Source: Hawksworthiomyces lignivorus (lineage: Eukaryota; Ascomycota; Sordariomycetes; Ophiostomatales; Ophiostomataceae). Taken from it: DNA of 64,000 nt. Every line of letters begins with the position of its first letter. Positions within the stretch are counted from its first letter, which is position 1. The DNA is taken from the NCBI GenBank assembly GCA_002917075.1, contig NTMA01000050.1, forward strand, positions 62,001 to 126,000, written 5' to 3'. The translations under genes were made by a program, and so were the position numbers. The notes beneath the pieces were generated by a model. It worked only from the letters and a program-made list of their open reading frames with translations, had not been told where the DNA came from and did not search any database. Below are positions 23,335 through 33,569 of this stretch, piece after piece.

Positions 23335-23431
23335 GGCTGCTTGGTCTAGTGGTATGATTCGCGCTTCGGGTATTTCCCTCCGCTTTAAACGTGGTTGCGC
23401 GAGGTCCCGGGTTCGATCCCCGGAGCAGCCC
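23335..23431 (+). tRNA. tRNA-Pro(CGG) with 25-nt intron
   Basis: The acceptor stem GGCTGCT (23335-23341) pairs with AGCAGCC (23424-23430), with discriminator C at 23431 as in fungal tRNA-Pro. The D arm contains the A box (TGGTCTAGTGG) and the T arm the B box (GGTTCGATCC). The anticodon stem CGCGC/GCGCG flanks a loop with anticodon CGG at 23367-23369. A 25-nt intron at 23371-23395 sits after position 37, where eukaryotic tRNA introns occur. A T6 tract a few bases downstream fits a Pol III terminator. Confidence 0.95.
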
Positions 23432-23699
23432 CAACTTTTTTGCTTTTCTTTCCTTCTCCTTTTTTTATACTTTGATGTTAAAATTATTCTTTTCTTCTTT
23501 TTTATATTTATTTAATACTTTGCTTAGTTAATTAATTTTTATAGAAGTATACTTCGGTCAAATAAAGCGTCTTATATTGACGACTACTACGACAAATATA
23601 ACAACAAAAAGAAAAGGTCATCAGCTAGACTCGTAAGGAAGCCGAACTATGTCGGCCTTCAAGAACGGCGGATAAGGACCATGCACCATCACGACCGAG

Positions 23700-25398
23700 A
23701 TGAGGCTGATCAATGTAGAGACACTCGAACTCGAAGAGTTCTTTGGGGAGCAGATTCCCAAGTATGCCATTCTGTCCCATACGTGGGGAGACGGCGAGGT
23801 CACATTCCAAGACTGGGACGACGAGGCTGCCGCTTCAAAAAAACCGGGCTTCGCCAAAATTGAAGGCGCATGTCGACAGTGCCGCCAGGATTCTTTGGCA
23901 TATCTATGGGTAGATACGAATTGCATCGACAAGACAAGCTCCGCGGAGCTGACAGAAGCCATCAACTCCATGTTTGGCTGGTATAGAGATGCCGAAATAT
24001 GCTATGCCTACTTGGTCGATGTACCAAACGGTGACGATGATAACCGGGAGGCCGTGGCGCTGTTTCGGAGCAGCCGATGGTTCACTCGCGGCTGGACCCT
24101 GCAAGAGCTGCTCGCGCCCCGTGAGGTCATTTTCTTTGCAAATGACTGGTCGGCAATTGACAGGCGCTCTTCCGAAATGCGATACGAGTTATCCTCTATA
24201 ACTGGCATAGATGTCCGATATTTTGGGGGGGGGAGGAATTGGCAGAGGCGAGCATCGCCGAGAAGATGTCCTGGCTCTCACGCCCGGTCACGACGAGGGT
24301 GGAAGACATAGCTTATTGCGCTCTCGGTATCTTCGATATCAATATGCCTCTGCTATATGGCGAGGGAGCGAAAGCTTTTACTCGTCTCCAAGAAGAGATC
24401 ATAAAGGTCTCAAACGATCAGACCATTTTCTGCTGGTCTTGGAGAGAGAACACGCCCAAGGGCTGGGTCAGCATGCTCGCGCCCTCACAGTCGGCCTTTG
24501 AGTTTTCTGCACACTGCCGTGTGGCAGCGGATAAAATAAGCAGACTTGCGATTCCGCGATTCCCTGTGTCAGGGCATAATAGAAAAAGACTGTCGACTTA
24601 CTCTATCACGAATGCCGGACTGTCGATGCGCCTCCAGATAGTCCGGGCATATTATACCAATGCCTTTGCTGTTCTGGATGTTATGACCTCAAGTTATTCC
24701 CGGGGTAAATACTTCGCTGTGCCCATTGGGTTTAGGGATAGATTTAACATCATGTGTCAAAGACTTCCATTCCCGCTACAGCCGGTCATTTTGAGCATCC
24801 ATGACGCCGTCCCTGCTGAAGATCTTTTCATACGCACGAGAGGTTTTGACAAGTATCCACTGCCTGATCTGCCACCGTTCAGATACGGAATTTTGCTCAC
24901 TTTTGGGAGAATATTCTCTCTGTTCGATAAGCCCAAGTTCCTGAGCAAATATACAAAATCCGTTAAAGACGACTTTGTTTCTTTGGAAACCCACATGTAC
25001 AAACTATCTGTTGAAAGCCACACCCCAGATGCGTTCGACGCGCAACGGAGTCTGATCATGCTCCTGGAAAACCAAGAAGACTCCCAATCAATCTTCCACG
25101 GTCTCATTCGAGTAGGCGGACCGGCACAGTCATATGTGCTTTTCTTCGCAGTCAAAGTCAAACCGTGGGCGAAGATGAGTGGTTCTCTGTGGGCCTCCCT
25201 GGGAGGGCTTGGCACGAGACTCATGAAGACCGTGAAAAACTTGTCCAGAGACTGAAAGATGAGGTGGGCGCGGAAACCAAAAGCGGCGACGGCGTTTCCG
25301 TCAATGAAAGCAAAACGCTGCGCGTAAACATGCAAGGCGACGTCGATTTCGGTCACGGCGCAAAGGTTCGCTACGTTACTCTCAGCAAGTATCATTAG
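23700..25398 (+). pseudogene. HET-domain (heterokaryon incompatibility) gene with two frameshifts
   Basis: The N-terminus M-R-L-I-N-V-E-T-L-E-L-E-E-F and the motifs Y-A-I-L-S-H-T-W-G, L-W-V-D-T-N-C-I-D-K, W-Y-R-D-A-E-I-C-Y-A-Y, F-T-R-G-W-T-L-Q-E-L-L-A-P define a HET domain (PF06985 type). HET proteins trigger cell death when unlike strains fuse. The frame breaks in a run of nine G at 24225-24233: seven or ten G would join it to the next frame, which continues with the conserved K-M-S-W-L-S-R...E-D-I-A-Y-C-A-L-G-I-F and M-P-L-L-Y-G-E-G-A-K-A-F segments. A second break near 25145-25168 leaves a protein-like frame that ends at 25398. Without correction the product stops at 24311 after about 203 residues. 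It is probably a pseudogene, or a G-tract error plus one real mutation. Confidence 0.85.
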
Positions 25399-25955
25399 TT
25401 TTCGCCTATTTAGGTATGGGAATTTGCCAGCATTTGATGACAATTTGCTTTCTCGTATGAAAAGGGCTCTCTTCTGGAGATGCAATTCGCTGTGGAACAT
25501 TTAAGAAGTCGTGAATCCATCACTGGTAGACTCACACAGCTGCATACATCATATAAGAATTTATGCTTGAGCTCTACAGCAGATTCTTTCCTAGTAAAAC
25601 CCTGAAATATACAGAGACAATTGACAAACTAAAATTCGAGTAAATATGCACATTTCACGAGGCTGTCGAAATCTATCTGCTATGGTATAATTGGGGGACG
25701 GTAAGGCCCCGCCTAGTAGAGAGTTTTGCCAGTAACGGTGGCAAGGCTATGAAATTATTAGTGGACGTGCCAACTGGCTGATCTCTTTGGCTCGCCAATT
25801 TAGGCTCTACTAACGCTACTTCTCCAACGCCACCAATGCGCAGCTTTCTCGAGGCACAACCAGAGCGGTGCTGTCGGCCAGACAAGGAAGACGTTGCGTT
25901 CAATTTTCTTTTGCTTTCTCTTTCTTAGGAGATACGCTTTTCGCTTTCGCACAAA
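25399..25955. other. Intergenic, 5' region of the G-patch gene
   Basis: About 0.56 kb without a gene. It separates the decayed HET gene from the housekeeping G-patch gene and should hold the latter's promoter. Confidence 0.5.
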
Positions 25956-27146
25956 ATGGCCCCCGCCGACGACGATGAGGTTGATGACTACATGACCATG
26001 ACCTTTGGCGAGGAGGCAGAGGCGGGCGCGGGCCGCCGGAAGGAGACGTCGCTGCAGCGCCGCGCCCGGCTGCAGCGCGAGGGCCGCGAGCGCGGACGCG
26101 TCCCCTCCAAGGCCGAGCTGGCGCGGGCGGCCGAGCTGGAGCGCGAGGCCGCCCTGAGCCGGTCGCTGTTTGACGCGCCCGGCGCGGCGGCGGCGCGGCA
26201 TTCTTCTTCTTCTTCGTCGACGACGATGTCAGGAACGACAGCGAAGAAGCCGTTGCCCGCAAGCAAGGGCCTAGCCATGATGGCGCGGATGGGCTTCGTG
26301 GCCGGCCAGTCGCTGGGCAAGAAGCGCGAGGCGGGGGAGGAGGAGGAGGGGCCAGAGGGCGCGCAGGACCGGCCGCTGACGGAGCCGATCCGGATCCAGG
26401 TGAAGCGCGACCGGGCGGGCATCGGGTCTGTGGACAAGGACAAGGACGAGGACAGCGGCGGCGATGGTGAGCAAGGCCCTGACGCAAAGCGCCCAAAGCG
26501 CGCCGACGTGGACCCGCTGGCGTACCGCGACCGCCTCCGCCAGGAGCGCGAGGCGGGCCGGCTGGAGCGCCTGGTGCACGCGGCGCAGGTGGTGGCCGAG
26601 CGGATGGCAGAGGATAGGGACGACGGTAGAGACAAAAAGGATGGGAAGGACGCCGACGATGCGGCAGACTTCAAGGCGGTCAACGTCCTGTGGCGGGGCC
26701 TCGTGCGGGAGCGACGCGCGGCGGAGCGCGAGCGGCAGCTGCGGCACGCGAGCCAGCGCCTGCTGGACCAGAGCCTGCGCGGCAAGCAGCAGCCGTTTGG
26801 GCTGCTTAAGAAAGACGAGGCGGGCTACGGCAACTTTGACGATAACTACGACGAAGACGACCGCGTGGCGACGGGCAGAGCGCCCCAGTCGTCCTTTCTA
26901 GCCGCGGGGCTGAAGCGCAGCCTCGCCGTGGACGGCGAAGACGAAGACAGCGACGCGAGCGACGGTGACGGCGAGGACAAGGACGAAGAGCTCGACGCGT
27001 TCAACGCCCTGCCGCCGCAGGAGCGCCTGCAGAAGGTGGTCGACTGGATGCGGCAGAACCGCCACTACTGCTTCTGGTGCAAGTACGCCTATCCGGACGC
27101 GGCCATGGAGGGCTGTCCAGGCCCTACAGAAGAAGATCACGATTAA
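25956..27146 (+). CDS. G-patch domain protein with DUF4187 (GPATCH11-like)
   Basis: Single exon, 396 residues. G-patch proteins commonly bind and activate DEAH helicases in splicing or ribosome biogenesis; GPATCH11 itself is poorly characterised. The N-terminus begins with the family segment D-D-Y-M-T-M-T-F. The G-patch runs from about 103 (K-G-L-A-M-M-A-R-M-G-F-V-A-G-Q-S-L-G-K) to G-I-G near 157. Charged coiled-coil-like sequence follows to about 350. The C-terminal DUF4187 region ends with Y-C-F-W-C-K-Y...G-C-P-G...D-H-D, whose cysteines could bind zinc. It converges on the PPR gene with 144 bp between the stop codons. Confidence 0.9.
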   Translation: MAPADDDEVDDYMTMTFGEEAEAGAGRRKETSLQRRARLQREGRERGRVPSKAELARAAELEREAALSRSLFDAPGAAAARHSSSSSSTTMSGTTAKKPLPASKGLAMMARMGFVAGQSLGKKREAGEEEEGPEGAQDRPLTEPIRIQVKRDRAGIGSVDKDKDEDSGGDGEQGPDAKRPKRADVDPLAYRDRLRQEREAGRLERLVHAAQVVAERMAEDRDDGRDKKDGKDADDAADFKAVNVLWRGLVRERRAAERERQLRHASQRLLDQSLRGKQQPFGLLKKDEAGYGNFDDNYDEDDRVATGRAPQSSFLAAGLKRSLAVDGEDEDSDASDGDGEDKDEELDAFNALPPQERLQKVVDWMRQNRHYCFWCKYAYPDAAMEGCPGPTEEDHD

Positions 27147-27290
27147 GAAAGCATCAGGAACTACGCATAGATTTAGGGGGGAAAATGGAAAGGAAAAGGA
27201 GTTGGCATGGTTTATTTCATGAGAAGTGTTTCGTTACGATATGTATGTACAATATGTATGCCATAGAATGATACAACAGACGACTGTGTA

Positions 27291-30134
27291 TTACAGAACG
27301 TCCTGGACACCGAGTTCTCTCACAGCGTCCTGATACATCTCGCGGAAGGCCTCGTCCGACACGCCGACGCACTTGAGACGGTAGACGTGCGCGACCACAG
27401 CGGCCAGATCGTCGCTCAAGAGGTCGGCGTCGGTGGCTGCGGCCGCACTGCCGCTGCCAGTGCTGCTGCCGCTGCCGCTCTCGCGCAGCTGGCGCCGCTC
27501 ACGCAGCAGCGCCTCGACGACCTCGCTGGCCTGGAAGACGCGGCGGCGGGCGACGGGGGTATCACGGCCGAGGTCGGCAGATCCGGCGACGAGCTCGACG
27601 GCGAGGCTGTCGGAGACGGCGAACTGGGCGCGGCCGAGCAGGGCGGGGAGGGCGCGCAGGGCGGCGACGAGGCCGACGTAGTCGCCGGCCTTGCGGAAGG
27701 CGTGCAGGGCGAGGCGGGCGAGGGCGTGGGCGTAGGCGGCGTCGCGGCGGTCGACGGCCCCGCCGTCGCCGCCGGTGGCTGTAGGTGGCCGCAGCGCGGG
27801 CGCAAACGCTGCCATGTCGGCGACTAGCTGGCGGCAGGCGCGGCCGTCGGCGGCGCGCTGGGCGTCAGTCAGGCTGCGCGGCAACAGGCGGTGCACGGCG
27901 AGGGCGCGGAAGAGGGCGAGGAACGTGTGGACGTTGGGCACGACGGGCGGCAGGGAGACGGTGCTATCGCTGTCATCGTCCTCCTCCGCCAGCCCGCGCC
28001 CGTGCACCATGCGCTGGTACAGGTCGCGGGCGTCGTCGACGCGGCCGTCGCGCACGTACGACTCGAGCAGCTGGTTGAGCATAAAGGCGTCGGACGAGGC
28101 GACCATCTCGCAGGCGCGGAAGGCGGCCCACAGCTGCTCCAGAGAGCGCACGAGGCCGCGGCTCTTGTAGTTCTCGGCCAGCAGCGAGAAGGTCTCGAGG
28201 CTGGCGCGCGGGATGAAGGCCAGGTCGTCCTGCTGCTGCTGCGGCACCGCCGCCTTCTTGGCCGCCGCCGCCGACGCCGACGCCGTCATCTGCAGCGTCA
28301 CCGGCCCGTCCAGCGCCGCCGCACGCCGCCGCAGGTCCACAAACAGGCGGCGCGCCTCGATCATGCGCCAGGCCAGCGCGTCGGCCTGGGCCTGCTGCGC
28401 GGCGGCGCCCGACCGCAGCCAGGCGCCCAGCAGGCCGTTGACCTGGACGGCGGCCGTGGCGACGCCGCGCGCCTGCATGAACTGCAGCACGCGGTAGGCG
28501 CCGTCGAGGTCGCCGGCGCCGATCAGGCGCTTGAGCCACTTGCCGAAGAAGAAGCGGTTGGCCACGGCCGACGGCAGACCGCTGCCCTTGTTGCCGTGCA
28601 CGTCCAGCGCGCCCGAGAACATCATGTCCACGAACACGTCAAAGGCGTACTCGGTCTGGTTGGCCGACAGGAAGCACGACACTACCTCGTCGTAGTCCTC
28701 GATCGTCATGCCGGTCCGCGTCAGGCGCGCCTGCAGCCGCTTGTACGCGGCCCACGCGCGGTCCTTGTCGTCGCGCGCGGCCGCGCTGCGGATCAGCTGG
28801 AACAGCACGCGGGGGTTGCCCTGCCGCTGGCCGTGCTGCTCGCCCTCCTCGTCCTCGCCAAACAGCCGTTCCGCCGCGCGCTCCGCGCGCGTTAGGTCGC
28901 CGTGCAGCGCGCACATGCGCACGCCCAGCTCCCAGTAGTCGGTGGCGGTGGCGCTGCCGGCGGCGCCCAGCGTGGCGGCCCCGCGCTTCCAGTTGGTCAG
29001 CGCGGCGTCGGGCCAGCCCTCGACGAACATGGCCTCGACGGCCAGCAGCTGCTGCGCGTCCGTCAGCGCCACGCCCGCCGCCTGCATGTCCTTGGCCAGG
29101 TAGTAGATGTGCGTCATGCGGCGGGGGGTCTTGGTCTTGTTTCTGCCGCCCCCGCCGCCCGCCTCCTCCCACGCCAGCACCGCCCACAGGCAGTCCCACG
29201 CCGCCCGCGGCACGTTGGCCCACGCCTCGGCCAGCCCCGTGCGCGCGGCACCGTACCGGCTCCACAGCGCGGTGATGATCTTGGTGTCCACACCGGCGGC
29301 GGCTGTCGTGCCCTGGCTGGCCTCTCCTGCTGCTGCTGCTGCCGCTACATTGGCACGGTGCAGCCGGCGCGCGGCTGGCCGCAGGATGCTGTTTAGGTTC
29401 TTGACGTGGCGGCGCGCGTTGGCCGTGAGCCCGTCGTCGCCGATCTTGACTGCGCGCACCGCCTCTGCCTCCTCGCCCTCGGCCTCGGCTGCGGCGGTGT
29501 CTGCGCCCGCGTCCGCGTCCTCGGCTTCCTGCTCCACCTCGCGGATCATGGCGTATTTTTTGCGTAGCTTGTCCGCCTTTTTCTTGGCCGGTGCGCTCTT
29601 ATCTAGCTGCTGCACCAGCCGCATCGTGTCCTGCAGCTTGCCCTCCAGCTCTGCCAGCTGCTGCTCTATCACCTGGTCTAGAGCATCATTGTCCAGTGTT
29701 CCTTCATCTTCCACCGGGAGGACTTGCCCATCGGAGCCCTGCTCAAAAAATCGCAAGACGAAGTCGTCGTGGCCTTCGAACTCTTTCTCCTCTTCAACAG
29801 CGGAACTGCTGCCGACCCTTGTCTTCGTCTTTTGTGGCGCTACATTTGCCCCCAGCGCTGCTGTTGCTGCCGCTGCAGCCTCTGCGTATTCTGGCCGCAG
29901 CGACGGCGATCGTCTAGCCCGCACGCCTGTGGCGGTTGCCCTCTGCTGCGGGCCAGCATCTGTTCGTCGAGTCCGCCCGCGCGTGGCCGTGGCCTGGCTG
30001 GCTGCTGTACGCACTGCCACCGTCGTTGTTGCTGCTGCCGGCGTCGTCCATTGTGTTCGTGATGGTGCCGCTCTCTGCGCTGCTTGCAAGCTGACCAGGC
30101 AGGACCGGCACACAAAACGGCCCCGGAGCCTCAT
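27291..30134 (-). CDS. Large mitochondrial pentatricopeptide-repeat protein
   Basis: Single exon, 947 residues from the ATG at 30134 (M-R-L-R-G-R-F-V-C-R-S-C-L). An in-frame ATG at 30173 would add 13 residues. The first 100 or so residues are rich in Arg, Ala, Ser and Thr and have the look of a mitochondrial presequence. Two acidic/Lys-rich regions follow, then helical repeats with PPR features, for example D-Y-D-E-V-V-S-C-F-L-S, G-D-L-D-G-A-Y-R-V-L-Q-F-M-Q-A-R-G, and V-D-D-A-R-D-L-Y-Q-R-M-V. Such proteins bind mitochondrial RNA and act in its processing, stability or translation. I cannot assign an ortholog. It diverges from RCL1 over 0.53 kb. Confidence 0.82.
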   Translation of the reverse strand: MRLRGRFVCRSCLVSLQAAQRAAPSRTQWTTPAAATTTVAVRTAASQATATRGRTRRTDAGPQQRATATGVRARRSPSLRPEYAEAAAAATAALGANVAPQKTKTRVGSSSAVEEEKEFEGHDDFVLRFFEQGSDGQVLPVEDEGTLDNDALDQVIEQQLAELEGKLQDTMRLVQQLDKSAPAKKKADKLRKKYAMIREVEQEAEDADAGADTAAAEAEGEEAEAVRAVKIGDDGLTANARRHVKNLNSILRPAARRLHRANVAAAAAAGEASQGTTAAAGVDTKIITALWSRYGAARTGLAEAWANVPRAAWDCLWAVLAWEEAGGGGGRNKTKTPRRMTHIYYLAKDMQAAGVALTDAQQLLAVEAMFVEGWPDAALTNWKRGAATLGAAGSATATDYWELGVRMCALHGDLTRAERAAERLFGEDEEGEQHGQRQGNPRVLFQLIRSAAARDDKDRAWAAYKRLQARLTRTGMTIEDYDEVVSCFLSANQTEYAFDVFVDMMFSGALDVHGNKGSGLPSAVANRFFFGKWLKRLIGAGDLDGAYRVLQFMQARGVATAAVQVNGLLGAWLRSGAAAQQAQADALAWRMIEARRLFVDLRRRAAALDGPVTLQMTASASAAAAKKAAVPQQQQDDLAFIPRASLETFSLLAENYKSRGLVRSLEQLWAAFRACEMVASSDAFMLNQLLESYVRDGRVDDARDLYQRMVHGRGLAEEDDDSDSTVSLPPVVPNVHTFLALFRALAVHRLLPRSLTDAQRAADGRACRQLVADMAAFAPALRPPTATGGDGGAVDRRDAAYAHALARLALHAFRKAGDYVGLVAALRALPALLGRAQFAVSDSLAVELVAGSADLGRDTPVARRRVFQASEVVEALLRERRQLRESGSGSSTGSGSAAAATDADLLSDDLAAVVAHVYRLKCVGVSDEAFREMYQDAVRELGVQDVL

Positions 30135-30665
30135 GTCGGAGAGAATTGAGCCTGAAGCAGACATGAAGACCACATCTGCGAGGCAGGCTGGCTGTGTTGT
30201 CCGCTCTTCGAAGGATTGTGGTCAGATATCGTAGAAGGTCTTTCAAATGGCCACCTGAAGCACAACTCTACTATGAACTTAGGCCTAGAATTTTTAGTAG
30301 TCTTATCGGTGCGCCGCAGTGGACGATAAGGCACGAAAGTGGAGTAGCCCGCTAAAATTTTGGTTCACCGCCTACGGCAGAATTTACTTTTTTTCTCTTT
30401 AATTGTATCGCCGCCTTGACTTCCTCACAGGCGCCTCTTCTCTCGCTGATGATGATCATTCTGGCGATAATTGCTTCCTCTCTCTGAGCAAGCCGATTCC
30501 TTCTATTCAGAAGATATTATCACAAGGCGGGACCTCGACATATTGAACTATTAAACCACGAAAGCCGCCTTCTTCGACTACGCTTCCCTCCTCCCTCCTC
30601 CTCGCTCACTGACATAACACCCCCCCAATCGACCCGCAGATCCTCGTCCTCCACTGACGCCCGCC
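30135..30665. promoter_or_regulatory. Divergent promoter region, PPR gene and RCL1
   Basis: This 531-bp region separates the divergent starts of the PPR gene (minus) and RCL1 (plus), so both promoters lie here. Short T-rich tracts occur near 30385-30400; no specific factor site was recognised. Confidence 0.5.
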
Positions 30666-31922
30666 ATGTCGGGCTCCGACTTTGTGCGGTTCACCGGCCA
30701 CCGGTTCTTCACGCAGCGGCTGGTGCTGGCCACGCTGACGGGCCGCCCCGTGCACATCTCGGGGATCCGCAGCAGCTCGCCGACGAGCCCCGGCCTGGCG
30801 CCCCACGAGGTGTCGTTCCTGCGGCTGCTCGAGGCCGTGACCAACGGCAGCTCGTTCCAGATCTCGTACACTGGCACGACCATCACGTACCACCCGGGCC
30901 TGATCACGGGCACGGTGGCCGGCGCGGGCGCCACCGAGGACGACGTCATCGAGCACCACGTGCCGGCGGGGTGCGCGCGCGGCATCACGTATTTCCTGCT
31001 GCCCATGGCGCTGCTGGCGCCGTTTGCCAAGACCCACGTCAACATCCGGTTCTCGGGCCCCGGCGTCATCACGGCGGCCACCGAGGACACGGGCGACATG
31101 TCGGTGGACGCGTTCCGCCTGGCCGTGCTGCCGCTGTACGGGCTGTTTGGGATCCCGCCGGCGCGCATCGAGGTGGCCGTGCGGCAGCGGTCGTGCGCGG
31201 GGCGCGGCGACCGGCGCGGCCACGGCGTGGTCGAGCTGCGCTTCGCCAGCCAGGTCCGCCTGCCCAAGACCCTGCACCTGCACCGCAGCGCCGGCAAGAT
31301 CCGCCGCATCGGCGGCGTCGCCTACAGCACGGGCGTGTCGGCGTCCAACAACAAGCGCATGATCCACGCGGCGCGCGCCGTGCTCAACGCGCTGACGGGC
31401 GAGATCAAGATCGCCGAGGCGCCGCCCAGCCGGGACGACGACGCCGCCAAGAAGAGCGGCGGGCTGCCGGGCATCGGCTTCGGCCTGTGCCTCGTGGCCG
31501 AGTCCAGCGTCGCCGGCGTCGTCTATTCGGCCGACGTCGTCAGCCCGCCCCAGGGCGGCGTGCTCGCCGAGGACCTCGGCACCCGCTGCGCCCACCAGCT
31601 GTTCGCCGCCATCGCCCAGGGCGGCTGCGCCAGCTGGTCCGCCGCCCCCACCGTGCTCACCCTCATGGCCATGGGCTCCGAGGACGTCGGCCGCCTGCGC
31701 CTCGGCCGCGACGTCGTCGGCTCCGAGGAGGTCGTCGCCCTCGCCCGCGACCTCAAGGCCTTTGGCGCTAGCAGCTGGGGCCTGCGGCCCGCAGAGGATG
31801 ATAGCGCGGACGACGACGACGACGACGACGATGAGGAAGAGAACGCTGCTGCACCGTCCGGCGACGTCATCGTGTCCATAAAAGGCGCCGGCTTAGGAAA
31901 CGTAGGGCGCAAGGTAGCATAG
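30666..31922 (+). CDS. RCL1: RNA 3'-terminal phosphate cyclase-like protein Rcl1
   Basis: Single exon, 418 residues. Rcl1 works with the GTPase Bms1 in the nucleolus in early 18S rRNA processing and has lost cyclase activity. The sequence opens with V-R-F-T-G-H-R-F-F-T-Q-R-L-V-L-A-T-L-T-G-R-P-V and continues with G-L-A-P-H-E-V-S-F-L-R-L, G-C-A-R-G-I-T-Y-F-L-L-P, I-R-R-I-G-G-V-A-Y-S-T and G-F-G-L-C-L-V-A-E-S, all diagnostic of Rcl1. Near 380-400 an Asp/Glu run (eight consecutive Asp) is inserted before the C-terminal V-S-I-K-G-A-G-L-G-N-V-G-R-K, making it somewhat longer than yeast Rcl1. The ATG at 30666 begins the conserved N-terminus. Confidence 0.95.
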   Translation: MSGSDFVRFTGHRFFTQRLVLATLTGRPVHISGIRSSSPTSPGLAPHEVSFLRLLEAVTNGSSFQISYTGTTITYHPGLITGTVAGAGATEDDVIEHHVPAGCARGITYFLLPMALLAPFAKTHVNIRFSGPGVITAATEDTGDMSVDAFRLAVLPLYGLFGIPPARIEVAVRQRSCAGRGDRRGHGVVELRFASQVRLPKTLHLHRSAGKIRRIGGVAYSTGVSASNNKRMIHAARAVLNALTGEIKIAEAPPSRDDDAAKKSGGLPGIGFGLCLVAESSVAGVVYSADVVSPPQGGVLAEDLGTRCAHQLFAAIAQGGCASWSAAPTVLTLMAMGSEDVGRLRLGRDVVGSEEVVALARDLKAFGASSWGLRPAEDDSADDDDDDDDEEENAAAPSGDVIVSIKGAGLGNVGRKVA

Positions 31923-32222
31923 GGAGGGCAACGGGACCATAGGAAAGAGAAATGTAAAAAAACAGTGGAAAACCGATATTAAAAAAAATTAGAAAAGGGA
32001 AAGCAAATGTATATATAGATTATGACCAAAGTAGAATGCATCCCATGGGAAGAAAACAAAATCAATAATACCCCCCCCCCGAAAAAAGGTTGAAAAGGCC
32101 CCATTGTCCCGCCTATGCTGTAATGCCGCTGTTTGTACAAGATGTTTTCCCATGATCGTAATTCATGAAAGTGCCGCTCGCCTCACGCTCGCTGTCTCTC
32201 TTGGTCTATTCTCTCTTTTCTT

Positions 32223-33569
32223 TCACTGCGGCCGCGCCCCGGGTGCCGCAGCACCAGCCCCAGCTCCCGCAGCCGCTCCCGCGCGGGCGCTGCGCTCGGC
32301 GGCCAGCCGGGCCAGCGTCATGGCGTAGCCCAGCGTCTGCAGGGACTGGGCGGCGGCGCCCTGGTAGTCGCGGCTGGCGCTGCGCACAGCGTGCACGACG
32401 TAAAAGTCGCCAATGTTGCAGCCGCTGCTGAGCGCGTCCAGCACGTGGTCGGCCGCCTCCTCGGGCGGCAGCCGCCGCGGCCGGCCGTCGGCGGCGTCTC
32501 GCTCGTCGTCGCCAGCATTGTTGCCGTTGCTGTCGTTCTGGTCCTCCGCGCTGCCGCTACCATCACCGTCGCCGTTGGCATCGCGCCCCAGCGGCTGCAG
32601 CTCGATGCCGCCGCGGCCTTCTTCTGCTGCCGCTGCTGCCGCCGCCGCCGCGGCGCCTGCCGCAGTCATGTTGCGCGGCGGGTGCCGCAGCACAGCCCGC
32701 TCTTCGGCGTCGAGGTCCTGGACGGTGGGCGGCGTGGCATTCGCCAGAGCGCTGGCGGCCGACGCCACAACAGCGGACGTCGCCGTCGCCGTCGACGACG
32801 ACGAAGCAGAAGACGACCCCCGCAGCGGCGCCACCATCTGGCGCAGCTTCTCGCGCTCCGTGTGCACGGCCAACATCAGGCACTGCACGGCCAGCACCAG
32901 CAGGTCCAGCGCCAGCAGGCCCGCGCGCGACGCCGGCGCCGCCTGCCCCACAAAGTCGATCATCACGCCCCCGTGCAGGTACCCGCGGGCGGCCTCGCTG
33001 GCCCGCGGCAGCGGCCGCAGCGCGTGCAGCAGCACGCACAGCGCGTTGGGCACGAACACGGCGAACACGTGCGGCTTGTGCGGCGGCGTCACCAGCAAGA
33101 AGTCGTCCGCCTTGGGGCTGAGGAAGAAGGTCTGGGCGAGGGCGCGCAGGAGGAAGCGCAGGAAGGAGCAGCTGCGGGCGAGCAGGGTTTCTGTTAGCGA
33201 CTGAAAGAGAGAGAGAGAGAGAGAGACAGAGAGGTGAGTACGCAAAACGGGTAGAGGAGACGCTTACTCCATATAGTACAGCGTGCAGAGCTCGGCGAAG
33301 ACGATCATGTCCAGCTGCTTCATGAGATCCGTAAAGAACTGCAGCTTCTTAGACAGCCCGGCCCGCACTTTGCGCATTACAATTCCGGCCCGCTCCGGCG
33401 GTATGGAATGTCTGTCCTCCGCTTGCACGCTCTGCAGGAGCGCAGCCGCTCGCGAGCTCCGCCGCCGCCGGCCGCCCTCGTGCCGTCGTATGCTGCTGCG
33501 GCGCTCGTGCCGCCGTATGCTGCTCCTCCTCGCGCTGGCGGCAGCGCCCGGACCTGGATCGTCGTTCAT
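32223..33569 (-). CDS. DUF1746 membrane protein
   Basis: Two exons, 33268-33569 and 32223-33171, with a 96-bp intron (GTAAGC...GCAG); 416 residues. The conserved DUF1746 core spans the junction: S-K-K-L-Q-F-F-T-D-L-M-K-Q-L-D-M-I-V-F-A-E-L-C-T-L-Y-Y-M then D-C-S-F-L-R-F-L-L-R-A. It continues with P-P-H-K-P-H-V-F-A-V-F-V-P-N and hydrophobic segments that look membrane-spanning. The function of this fungal family is not known to me. The N-terminus has a direct duplication of R-R-S-S-I-R-R-H-E. The middle (about 240-330) is Ala/Ser/Asp-rich and non-conserved. The ATG at 33569 (M-N-D-D-P-G-P-G) is preferred to one farther upstream in T-rich leader. It converges on RCL1 with 300 bp between. Confidence 0.85.

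Noticed and set aside
25165..25398. Separate small gene of 77 codons after the HET gene
   Set aside because: Its first codon is GTG within HET coding DNA; better read as the HET C-terminus after a frame break.
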